The notes: a model not told the origin generated them from the sequence alone. A DNA stretch of 64,000 nt from Roseovarius litoreus (GCF_900142765.1 NZ_FRCB01000006.1:124001-188000); one strand, 5' to 3'; positions 18,629 to 28,667 are shown, counted from the first letter of the stretch. A program made the numbers and translations.

Positions 18629-19420
18629 TCAGGCCGAATGCGCCCCGTCCGCCAACCCCTTGACGAAATCCAGCACTTGCGGAACCGGCACGCCCTCGGC
18701 CAGCTTGGCCACGATGGCCGAGCCCACGACCGCGCCATCGGCCACACCGGCGATCTCGCGGCTGGTCTCGGGGCTGCGGATGCCGAAGCCTACGATCACC
18801 GGCAGATCGGTCTTGGCCTTGATCCGCGCCACTTCGGGCGCCACATCGGCGGCCTGTGCCGCCGCCGCGCCGGTGATCCCGGTGATCGACACGTAATAGA
18901 CGAAGCCGCTGGTGTTCTGCAGCACCTTGGGCAGGCGTTTGTCATCGGTGGTGGGCGTGGCCAGCCGGATGAAGTTCAGCCCGGCCTTCTGCGCAGGGAT
19001 GCACAGCTCGTCATCCTCTTCGGGCGGCAGGTCCACCACGATCAGCCCGTCGATCCCCGCCGCCTTGGCATCGGCCAGAAACTTGTCCACCCCGCGATTG
19101 TAGATCGGATTGTAATAGCCCATCATCACGATCGGCGTCGTCTGGTTGTCCTTGCGGAACTCCGTCGCCATCGCCAGCGTCTTCTCCAGTGTCTGCCCCC
19201 CGGCAAGCGCGCGCTGCCCGGCCAGCTGGATCGTTTCGCCATCGGCCATCGGATCGGTAAAGGGCATGCCCATCTCGATGATGTCCACACCGGCCCCCGG
19301 CAGCCCCTTGATCAGCTCGAGCGAGGTGTCGTAATCCGGATCGCCCGCCATCACATAGGCCACGAAGGCTTTTTTTCCTGCGGCCTGAAGCTCGGCGAAT
19401 TTGGCGTCGATGCGGGTCAT
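18629..19420 (-). CDS. trpA: tryptophan synthase alpha chain
   Basis: A 263-residue TIM-barrel protein that splits indole-3-glycerol phosphate. Catalytic Glu49 (DIIEMGMPF) and Asp60 (DPMADG) are present at the standard positions, with the phosphate loop GFGIRSPE further on. It is transcribed away from trpB, which lies 6.4 kb to the left, so alpha and beta chains are not in one operon. It shares a 125-base divergent upstream region with ychF. Confidence 0.96.
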   Translation of the reverse strand: MTRIDAKFAELQAAGKKAFVAYVMAGDPDYDTSLELIKGLPGAGVDIIEMGMPFTDPMADGETIQLAGQRALAGGQTLEKTLAMATEFRKDNQTTPIVMMGYYNPIYNRGVDKFLADAKAAGIDGLIVVDLPPEEDDELCIPAQKAGLNFIRLATPTTDDKRLPKVLQNTSGFVYYVSITGITGAAAAQAADVAPEVARIKAKTDLPVIVGFGIRSPETSREIAGVADGAVVGSAIVAKLAEGVPVPQVLDFVKGLADGAHSA

Positions 19421-19545
19421 TGCTTTATCCTGAAATTGGGTCGCACCGGGTTTGACCGAAAGCCGGGGCAAAATCAATGCCCAGCTTGACCTCGACCCGT
19501 CCCGCGCCGTAGATGCGCGCAACTCGCAATCAGGAGGGGCCGGGA

Positions 19546-20643
19546 ATGGGCTTCAAGATGGGGATCGTCGGACTGCCGAATGTGGGCAAGTCCACGCTGT
19601 TCAACGCGCTGACCAAAACGGCGGCCGCGCAGGCCGCGAATTTCCCGTTCTGCACCATCGAACCCAATGTGGGCGAGGTGAACGTGCCCGACGCGCGGCT
19701 TGACACGCTGGCCCGGATCGGCGGCTCGGCCACCATAATCCCCACCCGGATGACCTTTGTGGACATCGCCGGTCTGGTGAAAGGCGCCTCCAAGGGCGAG
19801 GGTTTGGGCAACCAGTTTCTCGCCAATATCCGCGAGGTGGACGCCATCGCCCATGTGCTGCGCTGCTTCGAGGATGGCGACGTCACCCATGTCGAGGGCC
19901 GTGTCGATCCCGTCGCCGATGCCGAGGTGATCGAAACCGAACTGATGCTGGCCGATCTCGAATCGATCGAAAAGCGCCGCGCCGGCCTCGTGCGCAAGCT
20001 CAAGGGCGGTGACAAGGACGCCGTTCTGCAAGAGCGCCTGCTCGCCGCCGCGCAGGCCGCGCTGGAAGACGGCCAACCCGCCCGCACCGTCGAGGTCTCC
20101 GCCGAGGACCAGAAAGCCTGGAAAGGTCTGCAGCTTCTGACCACCAAGCCCATTCTCTATGTCTGCAATGTCGATGAGGCCAGCGCCGCCACCGGCAATG
20201 CCTTCTCCGCCGAGGTCGAAAAGATGGCCGCCGAACAGGGCGCGGCCAGCGTCGTGATCTCCGCCCGCATCGAGGAAGAGATCAGCCAGCTCGACGCCGA
20301 AGAGGCGGGCATGTTCCTCGACGAGATGGGCCTGACCGAGGCCGGTCTCGACCGTCTCATTCGCGCCGGCTACGATCTTCTGCATCTCGAGACCTATTTC
20401 ACCGTCGGCCCGAAAGAGGCCCGCGCCTGGACCATTCCCGCAGGCACCTCCGCCCCCAAGGCCGCAGGTGTCATTCATGGCGATTTCGAAAAGGGCTTCA
20501 TCCGCGCCGAAACCATCGCCTATGACGATTTCGTCGCCTGCAACGGTGAACAGGGCGCCAAGGAAGCCGGCAAGATGCGCGCCGAGGGCAAGGCCTATAT
20601 CGTCAAGGATGGCGACGTGCTGCATTTCCTCTTCAACACCTGA
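19546..20643 (+). CDS. ychF: redox-regulated ATPase YchF (Obg-like)
   Basis: A 365-residue P-loop ATPase of the OLA1/YchF type. It has GLPNVGKST (residues 9-17), the [14 protein letters not shown] switch, a helical insert in the middle, and the C-terminal TGS domain ([14 protein letters not shown]). It binds the ribosome and prefers ATP over GTP. The ATG at 19546 follows AGGAGGGG. Confidence 0.96.
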   Translation: MGFKMGIVGLPNVGKSTLFNALTKTAAAQAANFPFCTIEPNVGEVNVPDARLDTLARIGGSATIIPTRMTFVDIAGLVKGASKGEGLGNQFLANIREVDAIAHVLRCFEDGDVTHVEGRVDPVADAEVIETELMLADLESIEKRRAGLVRKLKGGDKDAVLQERLLAAAQAALEDGQPARTVEVSAEDQKAWKGLQLLTTKPILYVCNVDEASAATGNAFSAEVEKMAAEQGAASVVISARIEEEISQLDAEEAGMFLDEMGLTEAGLDRLIRAGYDLLHLETYFTVGPKEARAWTIPAGTSAPKAAGVIHGDFEKGFIRAETIAYDDFVACNGEQGAKEAGKMRAEGKAYIVKDGDVLHFLFNT

Positions 20644-20727
20644 TCTGGTGTTTAGCCTCCGGCGTTTCGTACGGAATTTGCGGCAAACAGAACGAACGCT
20701 CTATTAACCCTGCCCATTTCTGTGCCC

Positions 20728-20771
20728 GATACCGACGCGATACCGACGTGATACCGACGCGATACCGAACG
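20728..20771. repeat. four tandem 11-bp repeats (GATACCGACGC)
   Basis: Three near-identical copies and one variant of GATACCGACGC follow each other without gaps, with one substitution in copy two and changed last bases in copy four. They lie between the convergent ends of ychF and the lytic transglycosylase gene. Confidence 0.85.
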
Positions 20772-20814
20772 GAGTTTTTCGCCGTTAATCAGGGGCTTGG
20801 GGGTGATTCGGCAC

Positions 20815-22047
20815 TCACCGCGCCAGCGCGTCGATCACCGCCCTGTCCGGAAAGCATGTCGGGGTCCGTCCGGTGGCCTCCTGCCAGCGCCCGATGGATC
20901 GCCGCGTCTTGAATCCCGGCAGCCCGTCCACCCCGCCGACATCATGCCCCAGCCTCTCGAGGCCCTGCTGCATCCGTGCGATATCCGACCGCATCAGCCG
21001 CCCCGGATCGCGCCAGCGCCCCTCGAAATCGCCCATGCCATAGGCGATCCTGTCGCCCACGTGACCCACGTAAAGCGCATAGAGATCGCTCATGTTATAG
21101 TCCTTCAGGACATAGAAATTGGGCGTCACGACAAAGGCCGGCCCGTGCCGCCCGGCCGGCATCATCAGAAAGCCGTCTTTGTTTTTTTCATTATCAGGGA
21201 AGGGTTTACCCGATACCCGCCGCACGCCTGCAGCGGCCCAATCGGCGATCCGGCGCCCCTGGTCCGGCCCCTCCAGCGCGCAGGAGACCGTGTCGGGAAC
21301 CACCACCTCGAACCCCCAGTCGCGCCCCGCCTGCCAGCCGTGCCGCGCGAGGTAATTGGCGATCGACGCGATCGTGTCGGCCTCCGAGGTCCAGATATCT
21401 GCGCGCCGGTCGCCGTCGCCATCTGCGGCATGCTCCAGAACATTCGAGGGCATGAATTGCGGCTGCCCTAGCGCCCCGGCCCAACTGCTTCTCAGCGTCC
21501 CAGCCGGGGCCTGACCGCGCTCCAGAATCTGCAGGGCGGCCAGAAGTTCGTCCGTGAAATATGCCGCCCGCGTGCTCATAAATCCTTTGGTCGCAAGGAC
21601 TTGAACGGCGTTGTGCGGAATTTTCGCGCGCCCATATGCGCTTTCCCGTCCCCAGATTCCCAGCACGATCCGCCCCGGCACGCCGGTCTTGCGCTCCGCT
21701 TCCGCCAGCGCCCTCGCGTGCTGCTGCGCCATCTGCCGTCCCACCGCCGCATCCGTCTCGACCCCGCTGAAATAGCGCGATGGCGCCCCGAATTCCGCCT
21801 GTCTCTGCCGTGTCGGGACCTGCGCCTTTTGCCCCGGCACAACCAGATCCGGCAGCTCCCAATTGAGCCGCACACCCTCCACCGCCGCATCGAACGTGCG
21901 CCGCGAAACGCCTGTCCTTTGCGCCTCTGGCCAGATCGTCTGCTCCAGCCAGCTCTGGAACTGACGCTCGATCTGCTGACGGTCCTGCGCCCATGCCGGA
22001 AGCGCCAAGGCGAGGGTCAGAAGAAGGGAAAACATGTACCGTATCAA
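20815..22047 (-). CDS. MltB-type lytic murein transglycosylase with peptidoglycan-binding domain
   Basis: A 410-residue exported enzyme that cleaves peptidoglycan glycan strands to 1,6-anhydro ends. A signal peptide ends at AWA (residue 20). The SLT_2/MltB domain follows with catalytic Glu135 in GIWGRESAYGR and GALGQPQFMPSN. The last 60 residues (MQQGLERLGHDVGGVDGLPG) form a PG_binding_1 domain. The first ATG is used; a second lies four codons later. Confidence 0.9.
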   Translation of the reverse strand: MIRYMFSLLLTLALALPAWAQDRQQIERQFQSWLEQTIWPEAQRTGVSRRTFDAAVEGVRLNWELPDLVVPGQKAQVPTRQRQAEFGAPSRYFSGVETDAAVGRQMAQQHARALAEAERKTGVPGRIVLGIWGRESAYGRAKIPHNAVQVLATKGFMSTRAAYFTDELLAALQILERGQAPAGTLRSSWAGALGQPQFMPSNVLEHAADGDGDRRADIWTSEADTIASIANYLARHGWQAGRDWGFEVVVPDTVSCALEGPDQGRRIADWAAAGVRRVSGKPFPDNEKNKDGFLMMPAGRHGPAFVVTPNFYVLKDYNMSDLYALYVGHVGDRIAYGMGDFEGRWRDPGRLMRSDIARMQQGLERLGHDVGGVDGLPGFKTRRSIGRWQEATGRTPTCFPDRAVIDALAR

Positions 22048-22311
22048 TGCGTTGGCCTTCCATTGCCCAAGGTCTGCACACCCTATGTTACGCCAGATCC
22101 TCTCTGGCTGACCACACCCATATCCGCCCGGCAGGCCCCTTGCTCCCGCGCGCCACCCACCTGCGCCCTCGCCTCGGGCGGCAGGCCTTCAGCCTCGGAT
22201 GAGGATGTGTGCCGGCGATATTTCACCAGCGCCGCACCAATCTCCACCATATGTCGGTTTCCTGAAATTTCGCCTTGTAAACAGTGTCACCGCCCGGCTA
22301 TACGCGTCGGC

Positions 22312-22401
22312 GGAGACGTGGCCGAGTGGTCGAAGGCGCTCCCCTGCTAAGGGAGTAGGCCCGGAAGGGTCTCGTGGGTTCGAATCCCATCGTCTCCGCC
22401 A
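22312..22401 (+). tRNA. tRNA-Ser (anticodon GCT)
   Basis: A 90-nt class II tRNA. Acceptor GGAGACG pairs with CGTCTCC, then G and an encoded CCA. The anticodon loop CTGCTAA puts GCT at 22346-22348 between perfect CTCCC/GGGAG stems, and a long variable arm follows. It marks the change from core to accessory genes. The following 235 bases up to the CobW gene show no feature. Confidence 0.96.
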
Positions 22402-22636
22402 CTTCCCTGAGGTGTTGAAAGCACGAGTGCAGCATTACTCTGCATAGGGTCGTCAGCTTAGGATTCAGCGGTTCGTGGCCCATCCCTCTCTTGGACAGAT
22501 GACCAAAGCCTTATTCGCGTGATTTCAGGGGGTTAGCTCAAGGGCCAGACGCCTGTTTCACTCAACGACGGGGAGGCCCGGAGATGGTTGCCCGTCTTTT
22601 CTCAGTCATCCACGTAAACTACGCCGTTTGTTGGGC

Positions 22637-23593
22637 CTAGCCGCGGGTGAAATAGTCCAGCGATCGGCGCAGATCATCGCCTTTGTATCCGCGCCCGATG
22701 AAAACGATCTGGTTTTGACGTTGAGCCGCCTCGGGCGGCAGCAATTCGGGCGGCTGCACGGACTTTCGCACCGCTTGTAACAGCAATGGACCCGCAGGCG
22801 TGTCGAAGACACCCTTGACGCGGACCAGATCATCGCCACGCGCATAGATAAGTGCCGACAGCCAAATGGAAAATGTGGCCCAGTCCACATCGTCCGGGAT
22901 GTCGATTTTCGTGGGTTGGATCGGCTCGCCACCATCCGAGATCCGGGGCAGATCATAAGGTGGTACAGCCGGCAAGTCCGGCAAGGCGAAAGGTTCGCCC
23001 TTCACCGCAGCCTCGATCCTGGCGACCGGATTGAGATGGCGCACGGTTGCGACAACAGTGGCCAGCACCGCATCGGGAACAGCATCCACCTTGGTTAAGA
23101 TGATGCGGTCGGCCGCTTCGATCTGCGCCCGTCCCAAATGCTCGGTGCGCAATTGGTCCGCCGCATTCATGGCGTCCACCAGCACGATGATTTCGGCCAC
23201 GCGGATGTGATGCACAAGCACGCTGTCTTGCTGGATGGCATCCAGTATGGCGGCAGGATCGGCAAGACCGCTCGTTTCGAGAACAATCTGGGCAGTCTTT
23301 CGGTCTTCGGGCTTCTGTCGGCTATGGGCATCGCACAGCGCCTTGAGCGCATTGACAAGATCATCCTTGCCCGTGCAGCAGGCACATCCGCCTGACAACA
23401 TCGTGACGCCTGCGGATTGAGATGCCAGCAACGTGTCGTCGACCGGAGTTTCGGCAGCTTCGTTGATGAGAATATGGGCCTTGCCGAAGCCACCTTCGTA
23501 AAGCTGATGGCGCAGCCAGGTTGTCTTGCCGGAGCCCAAGTAACCACCAAGAATGGTCAGCCGAAGACGGCCATCTTCTGGTGGCGCGATCAT
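22637..23593 (-). CDS. CobW/G3E-family GTPase (putative metallochaperone)
   Basis: A 318-residue P-loop GTPase with GYLGSGKT at residues 17-24, the metal-binding C-x-C-C motif at Cys70, Cys72 and Cys73 (SGGCACC), and NKxD replaced by LTKVDA. A CobW C-terminal domain is present. G3E GTPases load metal into partner enzymes. Its start overlaps the stop of the small Cys-containing gene by 4 bases, and the series contains at least one likely metal-dependent hydrolase, a possible client. Confidence 0.85.
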   Translation of the reverse strand: MIAPPEDGRLRLTILGGYLGSGKTTWLRHQLYEGGFGKAHILINEAAETPVDDTLLASQSAGVTMLSGGCACCTGKDDLVNALKALCDAHSRQKPEDRKTAQIVLETSGLADPAAILDAIQQDSVLVHHIRVAEIIVLVDAMNAADQLRTEHLGRAQIEAADRIILTKVDAVPDAVLATVVATVRHLNPVARIEAAVKGEPFALPDLPAVPPYDLPRISDGGEPIQPTKIDIPDDVDWATFSIWLSALIYARGDDLVRVKGVFDTPAGPLLLQAVRKSVQPPELLPPEAAQRQNQIVFIGRGYKGDDLRRSLDYFTRG

Positions 23594-23892
23594 GAGTTGG
23601 GTTCGGCCGCGGTGAACCGGGGATCAAGCGGATCGATGGGGTGGCCCAATTGCTGCGCGGCTTCCTGCCATACGGCTTCAAGATCTGGCAGCAATGTGGT
23701 GCGACCTGAAAAGGAAGACAGCGCAAAGCCCGGCCCGTGCCCGGGGGGACGCGCCTTGAAGCCATAGCCATTCAGCAATCTGTTCAGGATCTGGGCACGG
23801 CGCATTTGCAGCCTTAGCCTGTCGCCGGCGTTATCGGCACCTGCGTCGGTCCAGTGGCCAGGGCGTGTCGGGAAACCGCATGCATTGCACAT
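23590..23892 (-). CDS. small Cys-motif protein coupled to CobW GTPase
   Basis: A 100-residue protein beginning MCNACGFPTRPGHW, with a C-x-x-C pair at residues 2 and 5 and no further Cys. The rest is helical and polar with PGHGPGFALSSFSGRT in the middle. I do not recognise the family. Overlap of four bases with the CobW gene suggests a functional pair; it could be a metal-binding adaptor or the target of the GTPase. It follows the deacetylase-fold gene after a hairpin. Confidence 0.65.
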   Translation of the reverse strand: MCNACGFPTRPGHWTDAGADNAGDRLRLQMRRAQILNRLLNGYGFKARPPGHGPGFALSSFSGRTTLLPDLEAVWQEAAQQLGHPIDPLDPRFTAAEPNS

Positions 23893-23917
23893 CTGAACAC
23901 CTCATCGAATTGCGGAG

Positions 23918-23942
23918 GGGGCAGCGCGCATGGCGCTGCCCC
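23918..23942 (-). terminator. intercistronic hairpin
   Basis: GGGGCAGCGC and GCGCTGCCCC form a 10-bp perfect stem with a five-base loop, between the deacetylase-fold gene and the small Cys-motif gene. There is no T-run, so it may protect or attenuate the message rather than end it. Confidence 0.5.
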
Positions 23943-23951
23943 TGTGCCATT

Positions 23952-24854
23952 TCAGATCACTTCAGGACGCTTGTCGCTGTCGAACGGGAAGCGCTGGCGG
24001 AAGTCGTCCGCAATGGTGTTGAAATCCACCCATTCGACGCCGGAATGCGTGTTGATATAATCGATCAGCCGCTCGAGCATCAGCAGAACCTGCGGACGGC
24101 CCGCAACGTCGGGGTGAATGGTGATCGGGAAAACCCCGTAGTCCATTTCACGATAGACCCAGTCGAACTGGTCCTTCCACATCTGCTCGATATCACGCGG
24201 GCTGACAAAGCCGTGGCTGTTGGGCGCGTTCTTGATGAACATCATCGGCGGAAGATCGTCGACATACCAGTTTGCGCCGATATCCACGAGGTCGATCTCT
24301 TTGCCGTGCTTGAGCGGATGCATCCACTCACCGGCGGTCTTGGAATAGTCGATCACATTCCATTCGTCGCCGACACGGGCATAGAACGGCTGGAAATCAC
24401 GGTAGCTTTGGCTGTGGTCGTAGGAAAATCCGTACTTGCCCAACAGCGACGCGGTCACGTTGGACATTTCCCACCAGGGTGCGACATAGCCCTTGGGGGC
24501 TTCGCCGGTGAGTTTCTTGATCAGTTCGATGGACTTGACCAGAACATCCTCTTCCTGAGAAGGGGTCATCGCAACCGGGTTTTCATGCAAATAGCCATGT
24601 GCGCCAATCTCGTGTCCCGCCTCGACGATCATGTCCATCTCTTTCGGAAATGTCTCGATCGAATGGCCCGGGATGAAGAACGACGTCCGCATCTCGTATT
24701 TCTTGAACAGGCGCAGCAGGCGCGGCACGCCGACTTCGGTCGCGAAGATGCCGCGCTGGATGTCGTTGGGTGAATCTCCCCCGCCATAAGAGCCGATCTG
24801 GCCCGCGACAGAGTCGATATCCGTGCCGAAGGCACAGTAGATTTTCTTGGTCAT
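23952..24854 (-). CDS. polysaccharide deacetylase-fold (CE4) hydrolase, HpPgdA/PuuE/imidase-like
   Basis: A 300-residue NodB-homology protein without a signal peptide. Metal and catalytic residues are seen: Asp12 and Asp14 (GTDIDS), and His86 and His90 (HGYLH). Cytoplasmic members of this branch include the allantoinase PuuE and, as I recall, a cyclic imide hydrolase from Pseudomonas; sugar deacetylases are usually exported. Next to an amidase, an ABC importer and hydantoinase-type genes, ring opening of a cyclic imide or ureide is the better guess. The ATG at 24854 follows GAGGAGA. Confidence 0.78.
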   Translation of the reverse strand: MTKKIYCAFGTDIDSVAGQIGSYGGGDSPNDIQRGIFATEVGVPRLLRLFKKYEMRTSFFIPGHSIETFPKEMDMIVEAGHEIGAHGYLHENPVAMTPSQEEDVLVKSIELIKKLTGEAPKGYVAPWWEMSNVTASLLGKYGFSYDHSQSYRDFQPFYARVGDEWNVIDYSKTAGEWMHPLKHGKEIDLVDIGANWYVDDLPPMMFIKNAPNSHGFVSPRDIEQMWKDQFDWVYREMDYGVFPITIHPDVAGRPQVLLMLERLIDYINTHSGVEWVDFNTIADDFRQRFPFDSDKRPEVI

Positions 24855-24897
24855 TTTGGGTCTCCTCTTCTTTGTTTCAGTCGATGTCACCGCGGCA

Positions 24898-26250
24898 CTA
24901 GCCGCGGATGATCTCTTCGCAGCTCAGAGCGGCGGCCAGCAGGGCTGTGTCTTGACCGGTCGGGGCTGACAGCAGGAAGCCCGTCGGCATGCCATCGGCA
25001 TCGGTGCCGTTGGGAATGGAAACGCCACACCAATCTAGGAAATTGCCCAAAGAGGTGTTGCGCAGCGTCAGGCCGTTGTGGCGAAAGAAAACCTCCTGAT
25101 CCGCTTCGAGCGGCTCGATCTCCATGGCGGTGGTGGCCGTGGTCGGGCACAGCACGATTGACCGGCCTATTCTGGCCGCTGTCGACGCCATCATGCGGGT
25201 GCGGGCCTGTTGCAGTAACAGAACGTCAACTGCGCTCATGCTCTCGGCCAGCCTGATGCGGCGCACGACGCGGGCATCCATTTGCGCGGCTGCAGGGCCG
25301 CGCACCCGCTCGCGATGCAGCGCCAGCGCTTCCGCACCGGCCAGAAAACCGTGCTCGGCGATCAGGTCGGTCAGTTCCGACAGTTCAGGAAGCGAAATGC
25401 GCTTGACCCGTGCTCCCGCCGTCTCGAGCCTGTCCACGGTCGCGTTGAAATTGGCCGCGACCGATGGCGCAAGCCCATCCAGAAAGATCTCGTCCGGAAT
25501 GACGAAGGACAATCCATCGACATCTGCGGGCTGCGCCTCGGGGCTGTCTTTGCCGCGCAAGACCGCGTCGAACAAGGCACAATCGGCAACCGTGTGTGCC
25601 AGTGGCCCAATCGTATCGAGGGATTTCGCCAGTGGATAGACCCCGTCCATGGGATAGCGGCCCGAAGAGGTCTTGTAGCCCACCACGCCGTTGAAAGAGG
25701 CCGGGATACGGACCGAGCCGCCCGTATCCGTGCCTATCGAGATAGGGACGATCCCGGCCGAAACGACCACGCCAGAGCCCGAGGATGAACCGCCCGGGCT
25801 GCGTCTTTGACCGGTGGGGGCATGCACATTGCGGGGCGTGCCGTAATGTGGGTTGAGGCCGATACCCGAAAAGGCGAATTCCGTCATGTTGACCGTACCG
25901 GTGCTGATCATCCCGGCCCTGTGGGCTGTTGCGATCACCGGTGCGTCGGCCTTCGCCGCTGTATCTGTTCTGGTGACGATGGCTCCGGCGGTGGTCACGC
26001 GGCCTTTCAGATCAAAAAGGTCCTTCCACGCCACAGGCACACCATCCAACGGGCCTGCCGGCAAGCCTGACTTGAACCGCAAGCGCGAAGCCTCGGCCTC
26101 GGCCATCGCGCGATCGCGGGTCGTTTCGATATAAATTGCGGTGTCGCCGTGCTGTTCCAGACGGTCATAGACCTCTTCGGTCAGTGCAACGGGATCAAGT
26201 TTTCCCGAGCGCAATCCCTCTGAAATATGCTGTGCGGTCGTATAGGCCAT
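24898..26250 (-). CDS. amidase signature family hydrolase
   Basis: A 450-residue amidase with the Ser-cis-Ser-Lys triad: Lys76 (VAWKDLFD), Ser155 ([10 protein letters not shown]) and Ser179 ([13 protein letters not shown]). It hydrolyses a carboxamide, with substrate unknown. It lies between the deacetylase-fold gene and an ABC ATPase gene in one minus-strand series, with gaps of 43 and 15 bases, so it probably acts on the imported compound or its first product. Confidence 0.88.
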   Translation of the reverse strand: MAYTTAQHISEGLRSGKLDPVALTEEVYDRLEQHGDTAIYIETTRDRAMAEAEASRLRFKSGLPAGPLDGVPVAWKDLFDLKGRVTTAGAIVTRTDTAAKADAPVIATAHRAGMISTGTVNMTEFAFSGIGLNPHYGTPRNVHAPTGQRRSPGGSSSGSGVVVSAGIVPISIGTDTGGSVRIPASFNGVVGYKTSSGRYPMDGVYPLAKSLDTIGPLAHTVADCALFDAVLRGKDSPEAQPADVDGLSFVIPDEIFLDGLAPSVAANFNATVDRLETAGARVKRISLPELSELTDLIAEHGFLAGAEALALHRERVRGPAAAQMDARVVRRIRLAESMSAVDVLLLQQARTRMMASTAARIGRSIVLCPTTATTAMEIEPLEADQEVFFRHNGLTLRNTSLGNFLDWCGVSIPNGTDADGMPTGFLLSAPTGQDTALLAAALSCEEIIRG

Positions 26251-26265
26251 AAAATTGCCTTGCCC

Positions 26266-27372
26266 CTAGTTGTCGATCACGGTGGCATTGGAGGGATTCC
26301 ACGCGACGAAGGCGCGAGACCCAGCTTTGAGGCGGTCGCGGTATTTGTCCACATGCCCTTCGACATTGATCTGATTGCCATCCGCGAAGCGCACGATCAT
26401 ATGCATGATATGGCCGACGATTTGCAGCTTCTCGATGGTGCAGCTGATGGCGTTCGAGCCGAAATTCGCGCGCATTTCGTCTTCCGGCACGTCGGCGGGA
26501 ACAAGATCCACGGCCTCGGCCGGCAGGATGATGCTCATCTCGCGGCCTGCATGGACATCGACGCCCGCGCGGTTCGCACCGGTCAGATGGCCAAAGGCTG
26601 TTTGGAGGATCACATTTCCATCTTCCTGCCCGACGACGGTTCCCGGCAATATGGTGTTCGAGCCGATGAAGCGGGCGACGAACTGGCTGCAGGGGCGTGT
26701 GTAAAGCTCGCGTGGGGGGCTGATCTGTTCGATGCGGCCCGCGTTCATCACGACAATCCGGTCGGACAGCGCGAGGGCCTCGGATTGCGCATGTGTCACG
26801 AAGACAAAGGTGATACCGAGGTCGCGTTGCAGCAGTTTCAATTCGTTCTGGATACTCTTGCGCAGGTTCGCATCAAGCGCGCCAAGGGGTTCGTCCAGCA
26901 GCAGGATGTCCGGTTCGACAACCAGTGAGCGGGCAAGGGCGATCCGCTGACGCTGGCCACCCGACAGACGCGCGGTCGGCATGTTCGCAATCGCGCTCAG
27001 GCCCAGCTTTTCCAGGATCTCGTCAACCTTGCGATTGGCTTGGTCGCGCGGCATGTTCTTGACCTCGAGGCCGAACAGCACGTTCTGGCGCACGTTCATA
27101 TGCGGGAAAAGCGCATAGTTCTGAAAGATCATCGAGGTGGGGCGCTTCTCGGGGAGTTGGTCGTTGACCCGCTTGCCGCGGATCATCAGATCGCCTGACG
27201 TGATCGTTTCAAACCCTGAAATCATCCGCAGGGTCGTGGATTTACCACAGCCGGAAGGGCCCAGGAATGCTATGAATTCCCCTTTCTCGACATCCAGATT
27301 GAAGTCGATGACGGCCGGTGTTCCATTGTCATAGGTCTTGTAGACGTTCGTGAGCTGAAGATCATAGGCCAA
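26266..27372 (-). CDS. ABC transporter ATP-binding protein, PotA/PotG type (second copy)
   Basis: A 368-residue ATPase with Walker A GPSGCGKST, signature LSGGQRQRIALARSL, Walker B LLLDEPLGALD, the H-loop FVTHAQSEALALSD, and a C-terminal TOBE_2 domain. It belongs to the polyamine/opine/iron-type importers. It is the second ATPase gene in this operon; the other lies at 31916-33001, beyond the permeases. Confidence 0.9.
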   Translation of the reverse strand: MAYDLQLTNVYKTYDNGTPAVIDFNLDVEKGEFIAFLGPSGCGKSTTLRMISGFETITSGDLMIRGKRVNDQLPEKRPTSMIFQNYALFPHMNVRQNVLFGLEVKNMPRDQANRKVDEILEKLGLSAIANMPTARLSGGQRQRIALARSLVVEPDILLLDEPLGALDANLRKSIQNELKLLQRDLGITFVFVTHAQSEALALSDRIVVMNAGRIEQISPPRELYTRPCSQFVARFIGSNTILPGTVVGQEDGNVILQTAFGHLTGANRAGVDVHAGREMSIILPAEAVDLVPADVPEDEMRANFGSNAISCTIEKLQIVGHIMHMIVRFADGNQINVEGHVDKYRDRLKAGSRAFVAWNPSNATVIDN

Positions 27373-27408
27373 GGGAAATGCGTCCTGTTCCTGGGAAAAG
27401 GGAAGGGG

Positions 27409-27434
27409 GGTTCAGCCGGCGGGCCGGCTGAACC
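27409..27434 (-). terminator. hairpin after the substrate-binding protein gene
   Basis: GGTTCAGCCGG and CCGGCTGAACC make a perfect 11-bp stem with a four-base loop, 10 bases after the stop of the binding-protein gene. Such hairpins often raise the binding protein's yield relative to the membrane parts. Confidence 0.7.
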
Positions 27435-27443
27435 AATGTCGAT

Positions 27444-28667
27444 TTATGCAGAGAGGAATTCGTCCCACTTCTGGATGAGCAGGTCGTACTCATCGGGCCA
27501 CTGGTGCCAGTAGGCCACGTTGGCGGCGCGCTCTTCGAGGGATCCCCCATCGCGAAGATCGCCTTCCTTGATGCCACGCTCGGTTGCACCAACCCACGGC
27601 TTGCCTTCGTACCAGAAGGCATATTTGTCAGGATCCATGACGTTCTTGACGTTCGTTGTGGGCGAATAATAGCCCTGCTCGGACACGGCGATCGCAGGCG
27701 GGCCGGACAACCAGTAGTCGGCATAGGCTGCGACGGCTTCAAGGTTTGGCGACGTCTTGAGCGGGGCGACACCGATCGACCAGCCGCGATAGCCGCTTTT
27801 CATGGTCGCATAGGAACACTCGACGCCTTGTGCCTTCACGGCCATCACTGCGGGCTGCCATGCGTCGGCAATGACCATCTCGCCGGAAGCCAGCAGGTTC
27901 ACCAGTTCGCCGAAGTCGCCCCAAAGCGCGCGGAACTGTCCTTCTTTCTTCTTGGAGATCAGGAACTTGGCGGCTTCTTCGATAGCGGCGGCATCCGGGT
28001 TTCCGGGGTTTGACACCTCGAGCAGGTTCAGTTCGTTCATGGCGAGGACGGCTTGACCGAAGGCGATCAGCGGGTCCACGTTCAGGCCGGTCTTGCCCTT
28101 GAATTTCGGATCGAAGAGCGACGACCAGTTGGAGGCTTCTTCCGCATCCACCAGATCGGGACGATAGCCGATGGAGTCGTAGTTGTAGACCGTCGGCACC
28201 ATGTTCAGGCGCGTCTGGCTTTCATCCTCCCAAATCTGGCCGACAATCTGCTGATTGAGCGCCCAACGGTCGGACGGGGTGGTGAAGGTTTCGCGAATTC
28301 CCGCCCAGTTCGTCAGGTCCGAAGCAGCAACAGGCGCAAGCTTGTCCGTGGCAACCATCGCTGCAAGACGCTCGCCGATGATTTCCCAGCAGTCATAGGC
28401 ATCGGAGCCGGACAGAATTTCGGTTTGGGTGTTGGGGAAGATATCCGCCTTGCCGCTAACCGAACCGACGCCGGATTTTTCCTTGAAATCGTTCAGGATA
28501 CGTTCCTGCACGGTCACCGAAAGACCAACGGTGCGCAACTCCTGGTTGGCCAGGTTCGCCGCGAATGCCTGCTGTGCGCCAAGGAAGGGCATGCCGCCCG
28601 CCGCGAGCGCCGCAGAGCCTGCCGTGGCTTTCAGAAAGTTCCGTCTTGAGAAATTTGAGTGTGTCAC
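27444..28667 (-). CDS. PotD-type ABC substrate-binding protein, Tat-exported
   Basis: A 407-residue periplasmic binding protein. The N-terminus SRRNFLKATAGSAALAAGG is a twin-arginine signal ending near AFA. The mature part has the two-lobe PotD/PotF features (WEDESQTRLNMVPTVYNYDS, GEMVIADAWQPAVMAVKAQG, YADYWLSGPPAIAVSEQGYYS). It delivers the substrate to the permease pair encoded upstream. Polyamine-type transporters in related bacteria take up many other amines and amides, so the ligand is open. Confidence 0.9.
   Translation of the reverse strand: MTHSNFSRRNFLKATAGSAALAAGGMPFLGAQQAFAANLANQELRTVGLSVTVQERILNDFKEKSGVGSVSGKADIFPNTQTEILSGSDAYDCWEIIGERLAAMVATDKLAPVAASDLTNWAGIRETFTTPSDRWALNQQIVGQIWEDESQTRLNMVPTVYNYDSIGYRPDLVDAEEASNWSSLFDPKFKGKTGLNVDPLIAFGQAVLAMNELNLLEVSNPGNPDAAAIEEAAKFLISKKKEGQFRALWGDFGELVNLLASGEMVIADAWQPAVMAVKAQGVECSYATMKSGYRGWSIGVAPLKTSPNLEAVAAYADYWLSGPPAIAVSEQGYYSPTTNVKNVMDPDKYAFWYEGKPWVGATERGIKEGDLRDGGSLEERAANVAYWHQWPDEYDLLIQKWDEFLSA

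Noticed and set aside
16309..18663. A 784-codon plus-strand frame across rplY and the lldD-like gene
   Set aside because: Both minus-strand genes are clear families with all active-site residues; the plus frame is Arg/His-rich and matches nothing.
23952..24854. Reading the CE4-fold gene as a cell-wall polysaccharide deacetylase
   Set aside because: No signal peptide or membrane anchor is present and all neighbours concern uptake and hydrolysis of small molecules; the possibility is kept only as second choice.
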